From Bartonella vinsonii subsp. arupensis OK-94-513 (GTDB taxonomy: Bacteria > Pseudomonadota > Alphaproteobacteria > Rhizobiales > Rhizobiaceae), in assembly GCF_000278235.1 (NCBI RefSeq), contig NZ_JH725039.1, positions 80,130-139,457 of the forward strand: a DNA stretch of 59,328 bases, read 5' to 3'. Below the pieces are notes generated by a model that saw only the letters and a program-made list of their open reading frames with translations, was not told the origin of the DNA and ran no database searches. The position numbers were made by a program, and so were the translations under genes. How positions within the stretch are numbered: the first letter of the stretch is position 1; the number at the start of each line of letters is the position of its first letter. Of this stretch, positions 1-9,780 are shown in pieces.

Positions 1-1571
1 GCATTAATCAACGCGCGCAATCCAGTATTTCAGTACTGAACCTTAATGATAGTTCTATCATATTTCATGAACCCAATGCGCTCACCCAATACCGTTATCA
101 AACCTTGCATGTAGGAAAACAACCAAAAGCTGAAGAGCCTCAACCGCTGGAAAATCAAGGTTCTAATGGGGGATCTAATGGGGCAGCAGTCTACACTGCA
201 ACAGGAAAGGCAGAGATCCATTTGAATAGCAAATGGAGTGATGGAGAAGAAACTGCTGATCAAAAAACTGACCGTCTTCTCGTTCATGGTAATGTATCAG
301 GCACGACAACAATCCATTTTAACAGCCTTTTAAACAGTCGAAATACACAAACTGAAGGTTCCATTCCCTTAAACACACGTGGACTCTCGCTCGTTCAAGT
401 TTCTGGTAAAGCAGAAGAAAGTTCCTTCAAACTTGCAAATGGCTACACTACAATGGGGGGCATGCCTTACAAATATACGCTAAATGCCTATGGACCAACA
501 GCAAGCCGTGGAAAGGCAAATAGCGCACAAAACCTCTTAGGAGAAAATGAGAATTTTTGGGATTTCCGTTTGCAGAGTGCTACCCTTGATCCTGAAGCAA
601 AAATCAGGGCTCTCGTACCACAAGTGGCAAACTATTTGGTCATGCCTAGCGCTCTCTTCTCCGCTGGGTTCGCTGATGTGAACAATCAAAATATATTGTT
701 AGACAATATGCGAACATCAGCAGTCGAACTAGAAATGAGTAAAAATAAAGGTATCTTCTTCTCTTCTTATGGCAAAAAGAGCACATTCTCTTCTAGCCGC
801 AAGCCATTGCAATATGGTTATGGAGCTAATATTCGCTATGCTGCCTTGCAAACAGGCGTAACATTAGCAGCAATAGAAGAGCAAGATATCGTTACAAATT
901 TTGGTCTTTTGGGCACATATGGAAAACTTGGCTTTACTCCAAAGGATATGGAAGGCTCTAAAGAAAGTACACTGGATAAATTTTCCCTTGCCGCCTATGG
1001 GAGCCTCCACCATGACAGTGGCATATATGTCAATGCACTCTTCTCCTATGGAGCTCTGAAGGGAAATATTACCACAGCTCTCATTGGAAACACTGCAAAC
1101 ATAGATCATACAAAAACATGGGGCGCATCTGCTACCATTGGACAGAGATTGGCAACCGGTGTTGAAGGACTGGTCTTTGAACCACAAGCACAGCTTGTTT
1201 ATCAACGTCTCATGCTTGGTAGTTTCTCAGATGTCGACGGCTTTGAGGTGAATATGGGCAATCCTCATCAATGGTTAGGACGTGTCGGTGGACGTTTAAC
1301 ACAAATGCTAATACCTGCTGACAAAGACTATGCTCTCTCGCTCTATGGGAAACTGAATGTCATGAAAGCTTTTGGGGATAAGGGCAAAATACAAATTGGT
1401 GATACTTTCCATCTAGATTCTACAGAATCTTCCATTGAAGGTGGATTTGGTGTGAATGCACAATTGTCTCAAAATATCGCTCTTCATGGCGATGTGAGTT
1501 ATCAACAAAAACTCCAAAGAGCTGGACTCTCTGGAATAAATGTTTCCGGTGGAATTCGTTATAGTTTTTAA
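1..1571 (+). CDS. Autotransporter, 3' part (truncated by window edge)
   Basis: The reading frame is open from base 3 to the stop at 1571, so the start lies outside the window; the TTG at 105 is not a real start. The visible 522 codons hold the end of a passenger and a C-terminal outer-membrane beta-barrel of about 280 residues that finishes in an aromatic residue (GGIRYSF). The protein would insert its barrel in the outer membrane and export or display the passenger. The sequence around LPQVANYLVMPSALFSAGFA and the whole barrel are closely matched by the intact autotransporter at 2849-5896. It belongs to the Bartonella autotransporter family that includes the inducible (Iba) and BafA-type proteins, but which member it is cannot be decided without the passenger. 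A strong hairpin follows the stop. Confidence 0.85.
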   Translation, partial: INQRAQSSISVLNLNDSSIIFHEPNALTQYRYQTLHVGKQPKAEEPQPLENQGSNGGSNGAAVYTATGKAEIHLNSKWSDGEETADQKTDRLLVHGNVSGTTTIHFNSLLNSRNTQTEGSIPLNTRGLSLVQVSGKAEESSFKLANGYTTMGGMPYKYTLNAYGPTASRGKANSAQNLLGENENFWDFRLQSATLDPEAKIRALVPQVANYLVMPSALFSAGFADVNNQNILLDNMRTSAVELEMSKNKGIFFSSYGKKSTFSSSRKPLQYGYGANIRYAALQTGVTLAAIEEQDIVTNFGLLGTYGKLGFTPKDMEGSKESTLDKFSLAAYGSLHHDSGIYVNALFSYGALKGNITTALIGNTANIDHTKTWGASATIGQRLATGVEGLVFEPQAQLVYQRLMLGSFSDVDGFEVNMGNPHQWLGRVGGRLTQMLIPADKDYALSLYGKLNVMKAFGDKGKIQIGDTFHLDSTESSIEGGFGVNAQLSQNIALHGDVSYQQKLQRAGLSGINVSGGIRYSF

Positions 1572-1601
1572 AAATCTTTGATTTCTATTTTTAAAACATA
1601 T

Positions 1602-1637
1602 AAGCGGCGCTGAAAAACAAACAGCGCCGCTTAGCTT
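1602..1637 (+). terminator. Hairpin after the first autotransporter
   Basis: A perfect 11-bp inverted repeat (AAGCGGCGCTG at 1602-1612, CAGCGCCGCTT at 1622-1632, 9-base loop) lies 30 bases after the stop codon. The following T tract is short and interrupted, so it is a probable but not classic rho-independent terminator. Confidence 0.65.
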
Positions 1638-1743
1638 TTCTGAATTACAAAAAATGTAAGGTATAACAGACACTTTCAATGTAAAGGTGGCGCATTGCAC
1701 TAGCTTTACATGTTAAAATCTGAATTTCTTCATCAAAACTTTC

Positions 1744-2714
1744 TTGCCTCTTTTATCAATAAAAAAGAAAAGCAGTAAAAAAGCTTGGAGCAGTAATGGA
1801 CAACCCAATCCTAATGTTAAACGTGTAGAGAACACCACTTCCTCTACACCAAAAGTAACCCCTAACACATCACCAGAAGCACAGGTAAATTTACCCTCAA
1901 AAATTGATACGACGAGCCAAACTTCCGCTGATAGTAAAAAACCATCTAAACTTACGGATAATAAAAAAATGTAACTCTCTCTCATGCCCCTATTAATCCT
2001 GAAGAAAAAACCAAAATGCTCATGCCACAAATGGCAAGCTTTTTACTATCTTTTTGCTGTTGGATTTTCTGATATAAACAATCAAAACATAGTATTAGAC
2101 AATATGCATATAACAATGTTTGAACCAAAAGAGTATTCGATAAATGGTCACTCACAGCATATGGAAACGTCCAACATGATAGTGGAATATACGCAAATAT
2201 GTTCCTCTCTTACGGAATTTTCAAAGAAAATATCAGCACCACTCTCATAAGAAATACTAACAATAACCCAAAAACAGTAAGTGCCTCTGCCACCGTTGGT
2301 CAGAAATTACCCCTCAATTTTGAAGGGCTCATCCTTGAACCCCAAGCACAACTTTCCTATCAATATATCATGCTTGGCATCCTCCCAGATACCGATAGCT
2401 TCAAAACTAATATGAGCAATCTTCATCAAGGAATGCAGCGTATTGGTGGTCGTTTAACACAAAACAAAGGTCATGCTGTTTCCTTCTACAGCAAATTATA
2501 CGTTGTCGAGACTTTTGGTCATAAGAGTGCCATAGAAATGGGTAAGAGTTTCCAATTTGCTTCTATGGGAACTGCAATTGAAGGTGGTTTTGGCGTTCAT
2601 GCACACTTATCACAAAAAATTGCGCTTCATGGTGATGTTAGTTATCAACATAAACTCAGAAAAGCTGAACTCTCTGGAATGAACGTTTCCGCGGGAATGC
2701 GCTACCGTTTTTAA
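1744..2714 (+). pseudogene. Decayed autotransporter copy
   Basis: Pieces of an autotransporter are spread over several frames. A Thr/Ser/Pro-rich stretch at 1744-1974 ends in a stop. The segment at 2028-2250 matches the passenger/barrel junction (LPQ...SAGFADVNNQN..LDNMRT in the intact copies) but needs a frame change near 2055 and another near 2140-2200. The last 170 codons, 2199-2714, are an intact barrel end closing with AGMRYRF. Most of the passenger is missing. The unit lies between two relatives, so it is a tandem duplicate that lost function through a large deletion and at least two frameshifts. The 3' ORF might still be translated, but it has no signal peptide. Confidence 0.8.
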
Positions 2715-2848
2715 AATAATTTAATTCACATCTTGAAATATAGACAGCGCTACATATGTTTCTTTTTGTAATTTAAAAAAGAAACATAATGAGTTAAAAA
2801 ATTTATTTTTTTAAGAGAGGGGGGAGCAGATATTTAGGAATATATCTC

Positions 2849-5800
2849 ATGAAAAAAAGCTTCTTGCTCTGCACACTTTCTGGAATTCTTTTTTGCTCTT
2901 CCAGCCTAACCTATGCCCTCTCTGTAACGACTTCACCATCAATTGTAAGATATCTTTCTACATACTCTCCTTCTAATAGCTCAATCACTCCATCTGAAGT
3001 GGATGGATATCCAATCACAACACCTTCAATGACAAAACCTGCAGTTACTATTACAACTACTGTAATACCTAACCCTACAGGAACCGGAACTTCAAGGAAT
3101 GGACCAGCAGAATTAGGGCACAGTACAATATCTACATATGGAGGAGAAACAACAAATCCTCCAACTTTACCAAACACATCTGAAACGCTTACAAACTCTG
3201 AACCATCCGCAGTTTCTTCTAGAGGGCGTGGAAGGATTTCACCTCAAGATCATAAAGAAGAAACCTCACCTAAAAATACAGAAACTGATAGGGCTCCTAG
3301 CACTGGACCAGAGCTTCAATTTGCTCGGATAGGTACAGAAAGTTCAAATACTGAATCTAACTCCAGAGAAAATGTAGAACACTATCCACCTGAAAATCCT
3401 GTACTCTCAGGAAATGAGAGAGAAACTGCAGAGGCAGGACCAGCGAAATCTAGAAGACGCCAAGGTGCCTCTTCTTCTTCCACAGGTCCTGTCACTGGAG
3501 AGAAACCACCAAGTCCTTCTATGCCTCCACAATCAAGACCTGAAGAACCAGTGCTTGCACAGCCAGAATCTGCAAAACCAGCACCCGAGAAACCGATATC
3601 TGCACAGGAAATGCCTAAAAAACCTGAGCTTGAAAAACCAGTACAAGGTGAGGATAAACGATCTGGTATTGTGGTTGAAGATGGTGAAACTGTAACTCTG
3701 CGTGATGTTAACGTTTATGATAAATATTTTGCTGTCTATGTAACGGGGGAAAATTCAGTAGCTGAAATACGAGGAGGAACAGTTACAGCAGATTTTGTTG
3801 CACTGAGTACAACAGATGGGGGAACTATTGATGCTTCCAATATTGTTGCGACAGCAGAAACAGCTGGTTTGGTAAGCAGCGATGGTACAATAAAGCTTAA
3901 AGATTCGACCGTATATGTTACGGGACTTTATAAAGCTAATGGTATCGTTCTCAAAGATACTCTCTCTTACGTGTTAGAAAACCAAGATATACGCAATGTT
4001 GAAGGAAAAGCTGATGCTGCCCCAAAAGAGCAAAACATTGCGAACAGAATAATATTGGATAATACGAAGCTTTCCGTTGAAAATGGCATTGGCATTGGTG
4101 TTTATGGGACACACATAAACAACGAAATCGACCTCAAAAATTCAGAAATTCGTGCTGATGTTTTACTAAAAAGTGAAACTGCCACTTCCCTTCTGTTAAC
4201 GGCAAATCATTCTCTTTTAGAAGGGCGGGTAAGAATATCAGAAGAGAGCAAAATAGTTTTTGATCTCACAAACGGCTCAAAATGGCTTTTAAAAGCGAAT
4301 AAAAACGCGATGAATGATGATAAAGAGCCTGCTGATTATGCACAGTTTGGCAGTGATAGAAAGTCACACTCTAACCTTTCTACACTCAAGCTCACAGACA
4401 GTATGGTTGTGTTTGAAAAGCCAACAGAGGGAAAATACCAGACTTTGTTGATAGGTTCTCTCCCGCAACAAGGAGATGAAGATTCCAATGCACCAGTAGT
4501 TTATAGTGCAAAAGGTGTTCCAGAGATTTATTTGAACTCTGAATGGAGTAATTCTTCTCCAATAGCAGAACAAAAAACTGATCGCGTTATAATTCATGGT
4601 GATGTTGAGGGGAATACCATGGTTCATATTAACCTTTTGAAAAAGGAGAAAAAAATAACCGAGAGCAGTTCTGCTTGGGGAGAACACATGGTTTCTCTTC
4701 CTTTAGAGACGCATGGGGTTTCACTCATTCAAGTTTCGGGGAAAGCGGATGAAAACTCCTTTAAGTTAGCGGGGGACTATATGACGATGGATGGTTTGCC
4801 TTATAAGTACGTACTCACTGCCTATGCACCAGGAACGTCTCATGAGAACCAAAATCTTTTGGGGAAGAATGATCGGAATTTCTGGGATTTCCGATTGCAG
4901 AATGCCTACCTTGATAAGGATAAGAAAGTGAGGGCACTTTTACCACAGGTAGCAAATTATTTGGTCATGCCCAATGCGTTGTTTTCTGCTGGATTTGCTG
5001 ATGTAAATAATCAAAATGTGCTGTTAGATAATATGCGTACAGCAGTGTTTGAAGAAGAGAAGAATAAAAAGAACGGCATCTTCTTGTCCTCCTATGGTGA
5101 AAAAGTAACCTTATCTTCCAACCGTGATCCCCTACACTATGGCTATGGTGCTGATGTAAACTATACTGGGCTGCAACTCGGTGTAGTATTGGCCACACTA
5201 GAAGGTGAAGATATCAGTACGCATTTTGGACTTTTAGGAACATACGGAAAACTTGCCTTTACTCCAAAGGATATGGAAGATTCTGAAAAGACAACACTGG
5301 ATAAATGGTCACTCACGGCTTATAGCGGCATCCAACACAGCAATGGTCTCTATGTAAATGCACTTCTTTCCTACGGAACACTAAAAGGAAATATTACCAC
5401 AGCTCTTGTGGGAAATGCTGCGAAATTGGATGGTACTGAAACATTAAACATATCTGCTACCGTTGGTCAAAAAATAACAACCGGTACAAAGGGGCTAATG
5501 TTTGAGCCACAAGCGCAATTCATTTATCAAAATCTTATCTTCGATGTCCTGTCAGATGCCAATGGTTTAAAAGTTGATATGGGCAATCCACGTCAATGGT
5601 TGCTCCGTATGGGTGGACGTTTGACACAAACTCTCACCAGCGAAGAAGAAGCCAATGCTTTTTCCGTTTATGGCAAGTTGAACATACTCAAAGCTTTTGC
5701 TGATGCTGAAACGATAAAAATTGCTGACACATTCTATCTTGATCCTACCGGCTCTGCAATTGAAGGAGGTATTGGTGTGAATGCCACCCTCTCCCAAAAT

Positions 5801-5896
5801 ATTGCACTCCATGGTGATATTAGCTATCGGCATAAACTCCAAAAAGCTGGTGTCTCTGGAACCAATTTTTCTGGTGGAATAAGTTATCGTTTTTAA
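2849..5896 (+). CDS. Autotransporter, full length (Iba/BafA-type)
   Basis: 1015 residues. Residues 1-23 are a typical Sec signal peptide (MKKSFLLCTLSGILFCSSSLTYA). Residues 30-270 are low-complexity Ser/Thr/Pro/Glu-rich, with PEKP-like repeats near 240-265. Residues about 275-480 form beta-helix-like repeats (GTVTADF, GTIDASN, GTIKLKDS). A pertactin-like region and linker follow, and the last 280 residues are the translocator barrel, ending GGISYRF. It is a type V secretion protein whose passenger would be surface exposed or released. Known relatives in Bartonella are induced during endothelial infection, and some are pro-angiogenic; the assignment here rests on domain layout only. It is the only complete member of the three tandem copies. 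A good terminator follows. Confidence 0.88.
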   Translation: MKKSFLLCTLSGILFCSSSLTYALSVTTSPSIVRYLSTYSPSNSSITPSEVDGYPITTPSMTKPAVTITTTVIPNPTGTGTSRNGPAELGHSTISTYGGETTNPPTLPNTSETLTNSEPSAVSSRGRGRISPQDHKEETSPKNTETDRAPSTGPELQFARIGTESSNTESNSRENVEHYPPENPVLSGNERETAEAGPAKSRRRQGASSSSTGPVTGEKPPSPSMPPQSRPEEPVLAQPESAKPAPEKPISAQEMPKKPELEKPVQGEDKRSGIVVEDGETVTLRDVNVYDKYFAVYVTGENSVAEIRGGTVTADFVALSTTDGGTIDASNIVATAETAGLVSSDGTIKLKDSTVYVTGLYKANGIVLKDTLSYVLENQDIRNVEGKADAAPKEQNIANRIILDNTKLSVENGIGIGVYGTHINNEIDLKNSEIRADVLLKSETATSLLLTANHSLLEGRVRISEESKIVFDLTNGSKWLLKANKNAMNDDKEPADYAQFGSDRKSHSNLSTLKLTDSMVVFEKPTEGKYQTLLIGSLPQQGDEDSNAPVVYSAKGVPEIYLNSEWSNSSPIAEQKTDRVIIHGDVEGNTMVHINLLKKEKKITESSSAWGEHMVSLPLETHGVSLIQVSGKADENSFKLAGDYMTMDGLPYKYVLTAYAPGTSHENQNLLGKNDRNFWDFRLQNAYLDKDKKVRALLPQVANYLVMPNALFSAGFADVNNQNVLLDNMRTAVFEEEKNKKNGIFLSSYGEKVTLSSNRDPLHYGYGADVNYTGLQLGVVLATLEGEDISTHFGLLGTYGKLAFTPKDMEDSEKTTLDKWSLTAYSGIQHSNGLYVNALLSYGTLKGNITTALVGNAAKLDGTETLNISATVGQKITTGTKGLMFEPQAQFIYQNLIFDVLSDANGLKVDMGNPRQWLLRMGGRLTQTLTSEEEANAFSVYGKLNILKAFADAETIKIADTFYLDPTGSAIEGGIGVNATLSQNIALHGDISYRHKLQKAGVSGTNFSGGISYRF

Positions 5897-5922
5897 ACAA
5901 AACGAGTGTTAATTTAAAAAAG

Positions 5923-5947
5923 GCAGCACACTGTGCTGCTTTTTTTT
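5923..5947 (+). terminator. Rho-independent terminator of the autotransporter
   Basis: Perfect 7-bp stem GCAGCAC / GTGCTGC with a 3-base loop, followed directly by a run of eight T. Confidence 0.85.
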
Positions 5948-6480
5948 GATTAAATTCTCTTTTTCAAAAAAATCTTATAAAAATCAGGGGGAAATCCTCA
6001 AACAACAAAAATGAAATTACACACTCTCTCTGTAAAATCATTCTTTCAATAGACAAGATATTGATTTACAGTGATAATTTATTGTTTTATCTGTTGAATG
6101 AGAATCCAAAACACTGTAAGATTCTCTCCTTTCAATCATGTTTATGTTAAATCAATCAACACACCATCCAGCTTGCGCGTTACAATCGGAAATAGCGTGT
6201 GAATAAGAATTATAAAAAAGAGTAAAAATGCTTCTTATGAATTGTCTAAACGCAAGTGCTTCCCCAACATTGAGTACTAGGAAAGAGAGTAAAGAATAGG
6301 TTTTTTATATTGGACCAATCCCAAAATACATCAATTCCCAATTGCATCAATTATTGTGAAAATAAAAGAAACCGAATGTAAAATACCTAATAAAGATTAA
6401 AACATACACCTGCTTAACAAAAGCATACATCACATCATTATTTTAACCACCCTAAATCTATGGAATTGATTAAAACTCGA
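5948..6480. other. Intergenic, holds one copy of a dispersed repeat
   Basis: No plausible ORF. Bases 6060-6155 are a diverged match to 46820-46916 (see findings). The rest is AT-rich and unremarkable. Confidence 0.6.
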
Positions 6481-6885
6481 TCAAGGGGTTTCTTTTGTAC
6501 GAGCAGCACCCCCCTGCATAGATTGCGAAAGATCGTTGACTGCATCCAAATGCGTTTGAAGCAATTCGCTATTACGATGTAATTTTTCCTGCAAATCCGA
6601 CAACAAGCTTTCAACCTCATTCTCAATATCTTCATTCATGTAGCGTTTTATATCGCTTATAGCTTTATTAAGGTCACGCAAGCCACGTATTTTACATAAA
6701 TTTATTTCTTCATAATCTGGAACACTACTGCTCTCTAGCATATTGCTTTCATAATCGACCACTTGTGCCAATCCTTTAACAGCAGCTACAAATTTTGTCA
6801 TCGCCCAATCACGATCAATAAGATTATTATCAAAGACGTTTGCTCTTGATGCAAAACTATCATCACCATATTGCACTACAGACAT
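6481..6885 (-). CDS. Hypothetical protein, helical
   Basis: 134 residues from the ATG at 6885 (MSVVQYGDD); an upstream in-frame ATG at 6903 would add six residues, but the lower one follows an AGGGGAA-like ribosome site better. I do not recognise a family. The protein is soluble, without signal peptide or membrane segment, and the C-terminal half (residues about 75-120) is predicted helical with heptad-like spacing of Leu/Ile (VESLLSDLQEKLHRNSELL). It stands alone between long non-coding stretches, opposite in direction to the autotransporter. Balanced composition and length argue for a real gene, possibly a horizontally acquired or phage/plasmid-derived one. Confidence 0.5.
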   Translation of the reverse strand: MSVVQYGDDSFASRANVFDNNLIDRDWAMTKFVAAVKGLAQVVDYESNMLESSSVPDYEEINLCKIRGLRDLNKAISDIKRYMNEDIENEVESLLSDLQEKLHRNSELLQTHLDAVNDLSQSMQGGAARTKETP

Positions 6886-6903
6886 TCTTATATTCCCCTT
6901 CAA

Positions 6904-8339
6904 TCATATTGTTCAATCTTGCTCACAAATAAGGGAGATTAAACAGCTTTTCTTTAACGCTGATACACTCAATTGAGTTCATTGTGCAAAATTTCTCCGA
7001 CAAAAAGCACGATAATCCTTAAAAGCGCATACCACTTCAATTTTCAACGCATTCTACGAAATGTTTTTTCTTTGCTCCAAAACCACCATTAGCACGATAT
7101 CAATTTGTTAAAACACTGCACATCCTCAACCAAATTGGTGAATATCAGAAGTCTCTAAATTTATTGCACCTTTTTTTGATGAACAACGACAATGCCTTAA
7201 TATAGACAAAATTTGGTGTATATAATGAAATGAGATATTTGAAAATTTCAATATTTTATCCTCCATAGTCTTTGACTTTGCTGAGGTGTTATGCTTTTTA
7301 TTTTTACATAAAATTAGCACACATTTGCCCAGCAAAGATTTAATTTTTACGTGCTGTGCTACTCATACCCACAGCATCTTGCACAAAATGCAAGAAAAAC
7401 ACCTTCTGAACATAACCATGCGATAATATCAAAAAGATAACTTACAATAATCAATGATTACCCTTTTTTAATTATCATTCGCTTTTCTTTGCTGTAAGTG
7501 ACTATATAGGATTTTCTTAACCCTTTCAAGAGTTTCTAAAACGCACCATTTTATAATCTTTTAACCCCAACACCCCCTTAAAATAGCCCTATACTGACAC
7601 TTTCAGTATTTTATTTACAATGCTCTTTCTTGTAAATCATTTCGCTCAATAACACATTGCGTGCTTATGTACACCACTGCTGTACACTCACTTAATACCT
7701 AAAAGAAAAAGCATAGATTCCCTTTGCAAAATAAAGATTCTGCTGTGAACTCTCCATTTATTCTCGACACTTAAGATGAAACTATATTGTTGTTCTTCTC
7801 TTTTACTGATCATATTTGATCTTTTCTTCATAAAAAGCAGCTTTAGCTGATCTCGTTACGGTGCAACATCACTCACAAAGCTTGTATAAAAGAGTTTTTG
7901 CCACACGAAACCAGCACATAAAAAAACAAATGAATACACAACAAAGAAACATTGTTTCACGCCTCACGGTGCTAGAACACCTCAAATGCTTATAAAACAT
8001 AAGAAGACTTTTATCATCTTCCACTCTTGTTTAAAGAGCAGAACACTCTCCTAAACTTTGTTGACTTTTAATGAGGTGTATGCGTGTAAGGAGCTTGTAC
8101 TGATATTTCAAATGCAAAGCGGTTTTCTTGTATAAGAACTATCCTCTTACATCTCAAAGAAAGAAAACCTCCGCAAAAGTAGGAGGTTTTCCATTTATTG
8201 AAATAAACGTTCTTTGTGTTCAAGCCCAAATTTACTCTTTCTTGAAAGAGAGCAAAAAATACGATTGTCACAATTGCTTTTGTTTATGCACTGCTTTCCT
8301 GTACTTTTTCTAACTTAAGAGATCTTAAACAAGAGTCTT
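6904..8339. other. 1.4-kb gene-poor stretch
   Basis: Only short ORFs with biased, unlikely translations occur on either strand. I see no recognisable coding remnant, RNA gene or insertion-sequence end. Such long AT-rich gaps next to decayed genes are usual in reduced Bartonella genomes. Confidence 0.5.
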
Positions 8340-8555
8340 TTAACCTCCCAAAAGAAGCTGTCTCCCCGCTCTTACTGCATTCTCACAATTTTGAGATGTA
8401 TGCATAGATGTCCCACCTAAGTAACACTTCTTTTCCCATTCGAGGCGTAATTTTTTATCTTTCTTAAATTCTTTTTCTCTACAGTTCTCCGCTACCAAAA
8501 CTAATAAGACCGGTACAAAGAAGAAAGTTACCATACATAAATATTTTTTTATAAT
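8340..8555 (-). pseudogene. Decayed EexN/TrbK-like exclusion lipoprotein
   Basis: Reads KKYLCMVTFFFVPVLLVLVAENC then EFKKDKKLRLEWEKKC, clearly a paralogue of the intact gene just upstream at 8556-8846 (EFKKDKKLMEEWGKKC). The equivalent start codon is ATA instead of ATG, so translation could begin only at an internal ATG (8534). The lipobox is spoiled: AENC has no small residue before the cysteine. The C-terminal third is missing after LLLGG. The two conserved cysteines of the mature domain remain. It is probably non-functional. Confidence 0.65.
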
Positions 8556-8846
8556 TTAATTATTCTTTTGTTGTTTCTGAGCTTCATCATCCTTTTTAAT
8601 ATTTTCACGAAGTTCTTTTGCAAGATTTTTATAATGTTCTTGAAAAAGTTCCATATCGGCTTGCACAACGTTTTGACAATTTTTGGATGTCTCTAGAGAA
8701 GATAGTCCCATCTTCTCACATTTTTTCCCCCATTCTTCCATCAATTTTTTATCTTTTTTAAATTCTGCTACGCTATAGGTTTTTTCGCAACCAGCAGCAA
8801 CAATTCCAGTACAAAGAAGCAATGCTGTTATAACGGCTTTTTTCAT
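8556..8846 (-). CDS. EexN/TrbK-family entry-exclusion lipoprotein
   Basis: 96 residues. A short lipoprotein signal peptide ends in a good lipobox (VAAGC, Cys19). The mature part carries EFKKDKKLMEEWGKKC and a second conserved Cys (SKNCQNVVQAD), followed by a charged Lys/Glu-rich tail. This is the layout of small entry-exclusion lipoproteins (EexN, TrbK) of conjugative plasmids, which sit in the cell envelope and block redundant DNA transfer into cells already carrying the plasmid. Such genes are usually linked to VirB-like mating systems; the virB operon lies 7.5 kb away. Start chosen at ATG 8846, preceded by a purine-rich AGGGGAAAT site. It is the only intact one of three tandem copies. An exclusion role today is unproven, because this T4SS serves protein export. 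Confidence 0.7.
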   Translation of the reverse strand: MKKAVITALLLCTGIVAAGCEKTYSVAEFKKDKKLMEEWGKKCEKMGLSSLETSKNCQNVVQADMELFQEHYKNLAKELRENIKKDDEAQKQQKNN

Positions 8847-8909
8847 AAATAATTTCCCCTTCTGTTTTTCAGATTTAAAAAATTTGAGTACTGTTTTGAG
8901 TACCTCATT

Positions 8910-9084
8910 AAAAGTTCCCTAAGAACTTGTTCAGTGTTTTTACAATTTTGAAAATGAATTTTATGGATTTCCCCCTGCTTGGCGCATAATTTTCCATCTT
9001 TCTTCAATTCCAGCTATAGTTTCTTCACCACCAGAAACAATAAGTCTAGCGCTAAGAGTGATGCTATTATAATGGCTTTGTGAG
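8910..9084 (-). pseudogene. Third, heavily decayed EexN/TrbK-like copy
   Basis: On the minus strand the bases follow the intact gene at 8556-8846 closely: KAIIIASLL for KAVITALLL, then GTGAAGAAACTATAGC for the segment around the lipobox and TYS, then a GATGGAAAATTATG block, and finally a CAAAATTGTAAAAAC...GGAACTTTT block. An in-frame stop and several indels remove coding capacity. Array order on the minus strand: fossil, intact gene, decayed copy. Confidence 0.65.
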
Positions 9085-9528
9085 AGAATAAATTTTGGAA
9101 AATAGGCTTCCCATAAACGGATTGCTTATTTTTAGCACGGAAATTCCCCCCTATATTTTATTCAATTTCATAGAATAAATCCGCTACATAGCTGAAAAAA
9201 AACATACGCGCTAGTGTTTAATTGCAATATTTTCTTTTTTTAGAGTGAAATAAACAAAAATAATCTCTTACTTAAGATCCTTATCAACAAAATTCTATAA
9301 AGCAAATCGGTCTACCTGTTCAGGTGCTATACAACGAACAAGCCGTGCTCCTTTAAAAAAGTATAACAACTTTAGAGAAATGCTGGAGAAGAACACGATT
9401 CATATCCAATTGTATAATATTGAACCCTGTAAAACAGGGCAATTTGTCTCACGTAATGAAATAAATCTTGCAAATCAAAGGAGAAAGATCAATCAAAGCA
9501 AAAGAAACGTATTATCGTATATCATTTT
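9085..9528. other. Intergenic with a small hairpin downstream of parG
   Basis: No gene seen. A short inverted repeat CCCTGT/ACAGGG (9425-9430 and 9434-9439) lies about 90 bases beyond the parG stop. It could be a weak terminator for the par operon or a partition-site element; neither is supported further. Confidence 0.4.
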
Positions 9529-9780
9529 TTACATTTTTCCGTATTTCTGTGAAAGCAATTCACGCACCTCGTCTGCTATTTTTGTTCCACGACTTGCACA
9601 ACTCATCTTGATCGAACGATGCAGACTTTCCGGCACATCAATAGTGAGACGTTTCATACCTTCCTCCATGCTTCCTTTGCGGCTTTCTACCCATGCATCA
9701 GCTGTTAAAGGAATTGATTGATTGGTTGGTTTTGTGCCAATCTTAATTTTTTTATTCCCAGTCTTAATTATTTCGTTCAT
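9529..9780 (-). CDS. ParG-like ribbon-helix-helix partition protein
   Basis: 83 residues. A basic, probably flexible N-terminus (residues 1-40) precedes a ribbon-helix-helix fold: beta strand KRLTIDVPESLH followed by two helices (RSIKMSCASRGTKIADEVRELLSQ). This is the organisation of ParG-type centromere-binding proteins, which dimerise on partition sites, stimulate ParA ATPase through the N-terminal tail and repress their own operon. Its ATG overlaps the parA stop (ATGA), so the two are translationally coupled. With parA it makes a complete class Ib-like plasmid partition cassette, here on what appears to be the chromosome. Confidence 0.72.
   Translation of the reverse strand: MNEIIKTGNKKIKIGTKPTNQSIPLTADAWVESRKGSMEEGMKRLTIDVPESLHRSIKMSCASRGTKIADEVRELLSQKYGKM

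Noticed and set aside
2819-2824. G6 run before the full-length autotransporter as a phase-variation site
   Set aside because: Too short and about 25 bases from the start, outside the ribosome-site position.
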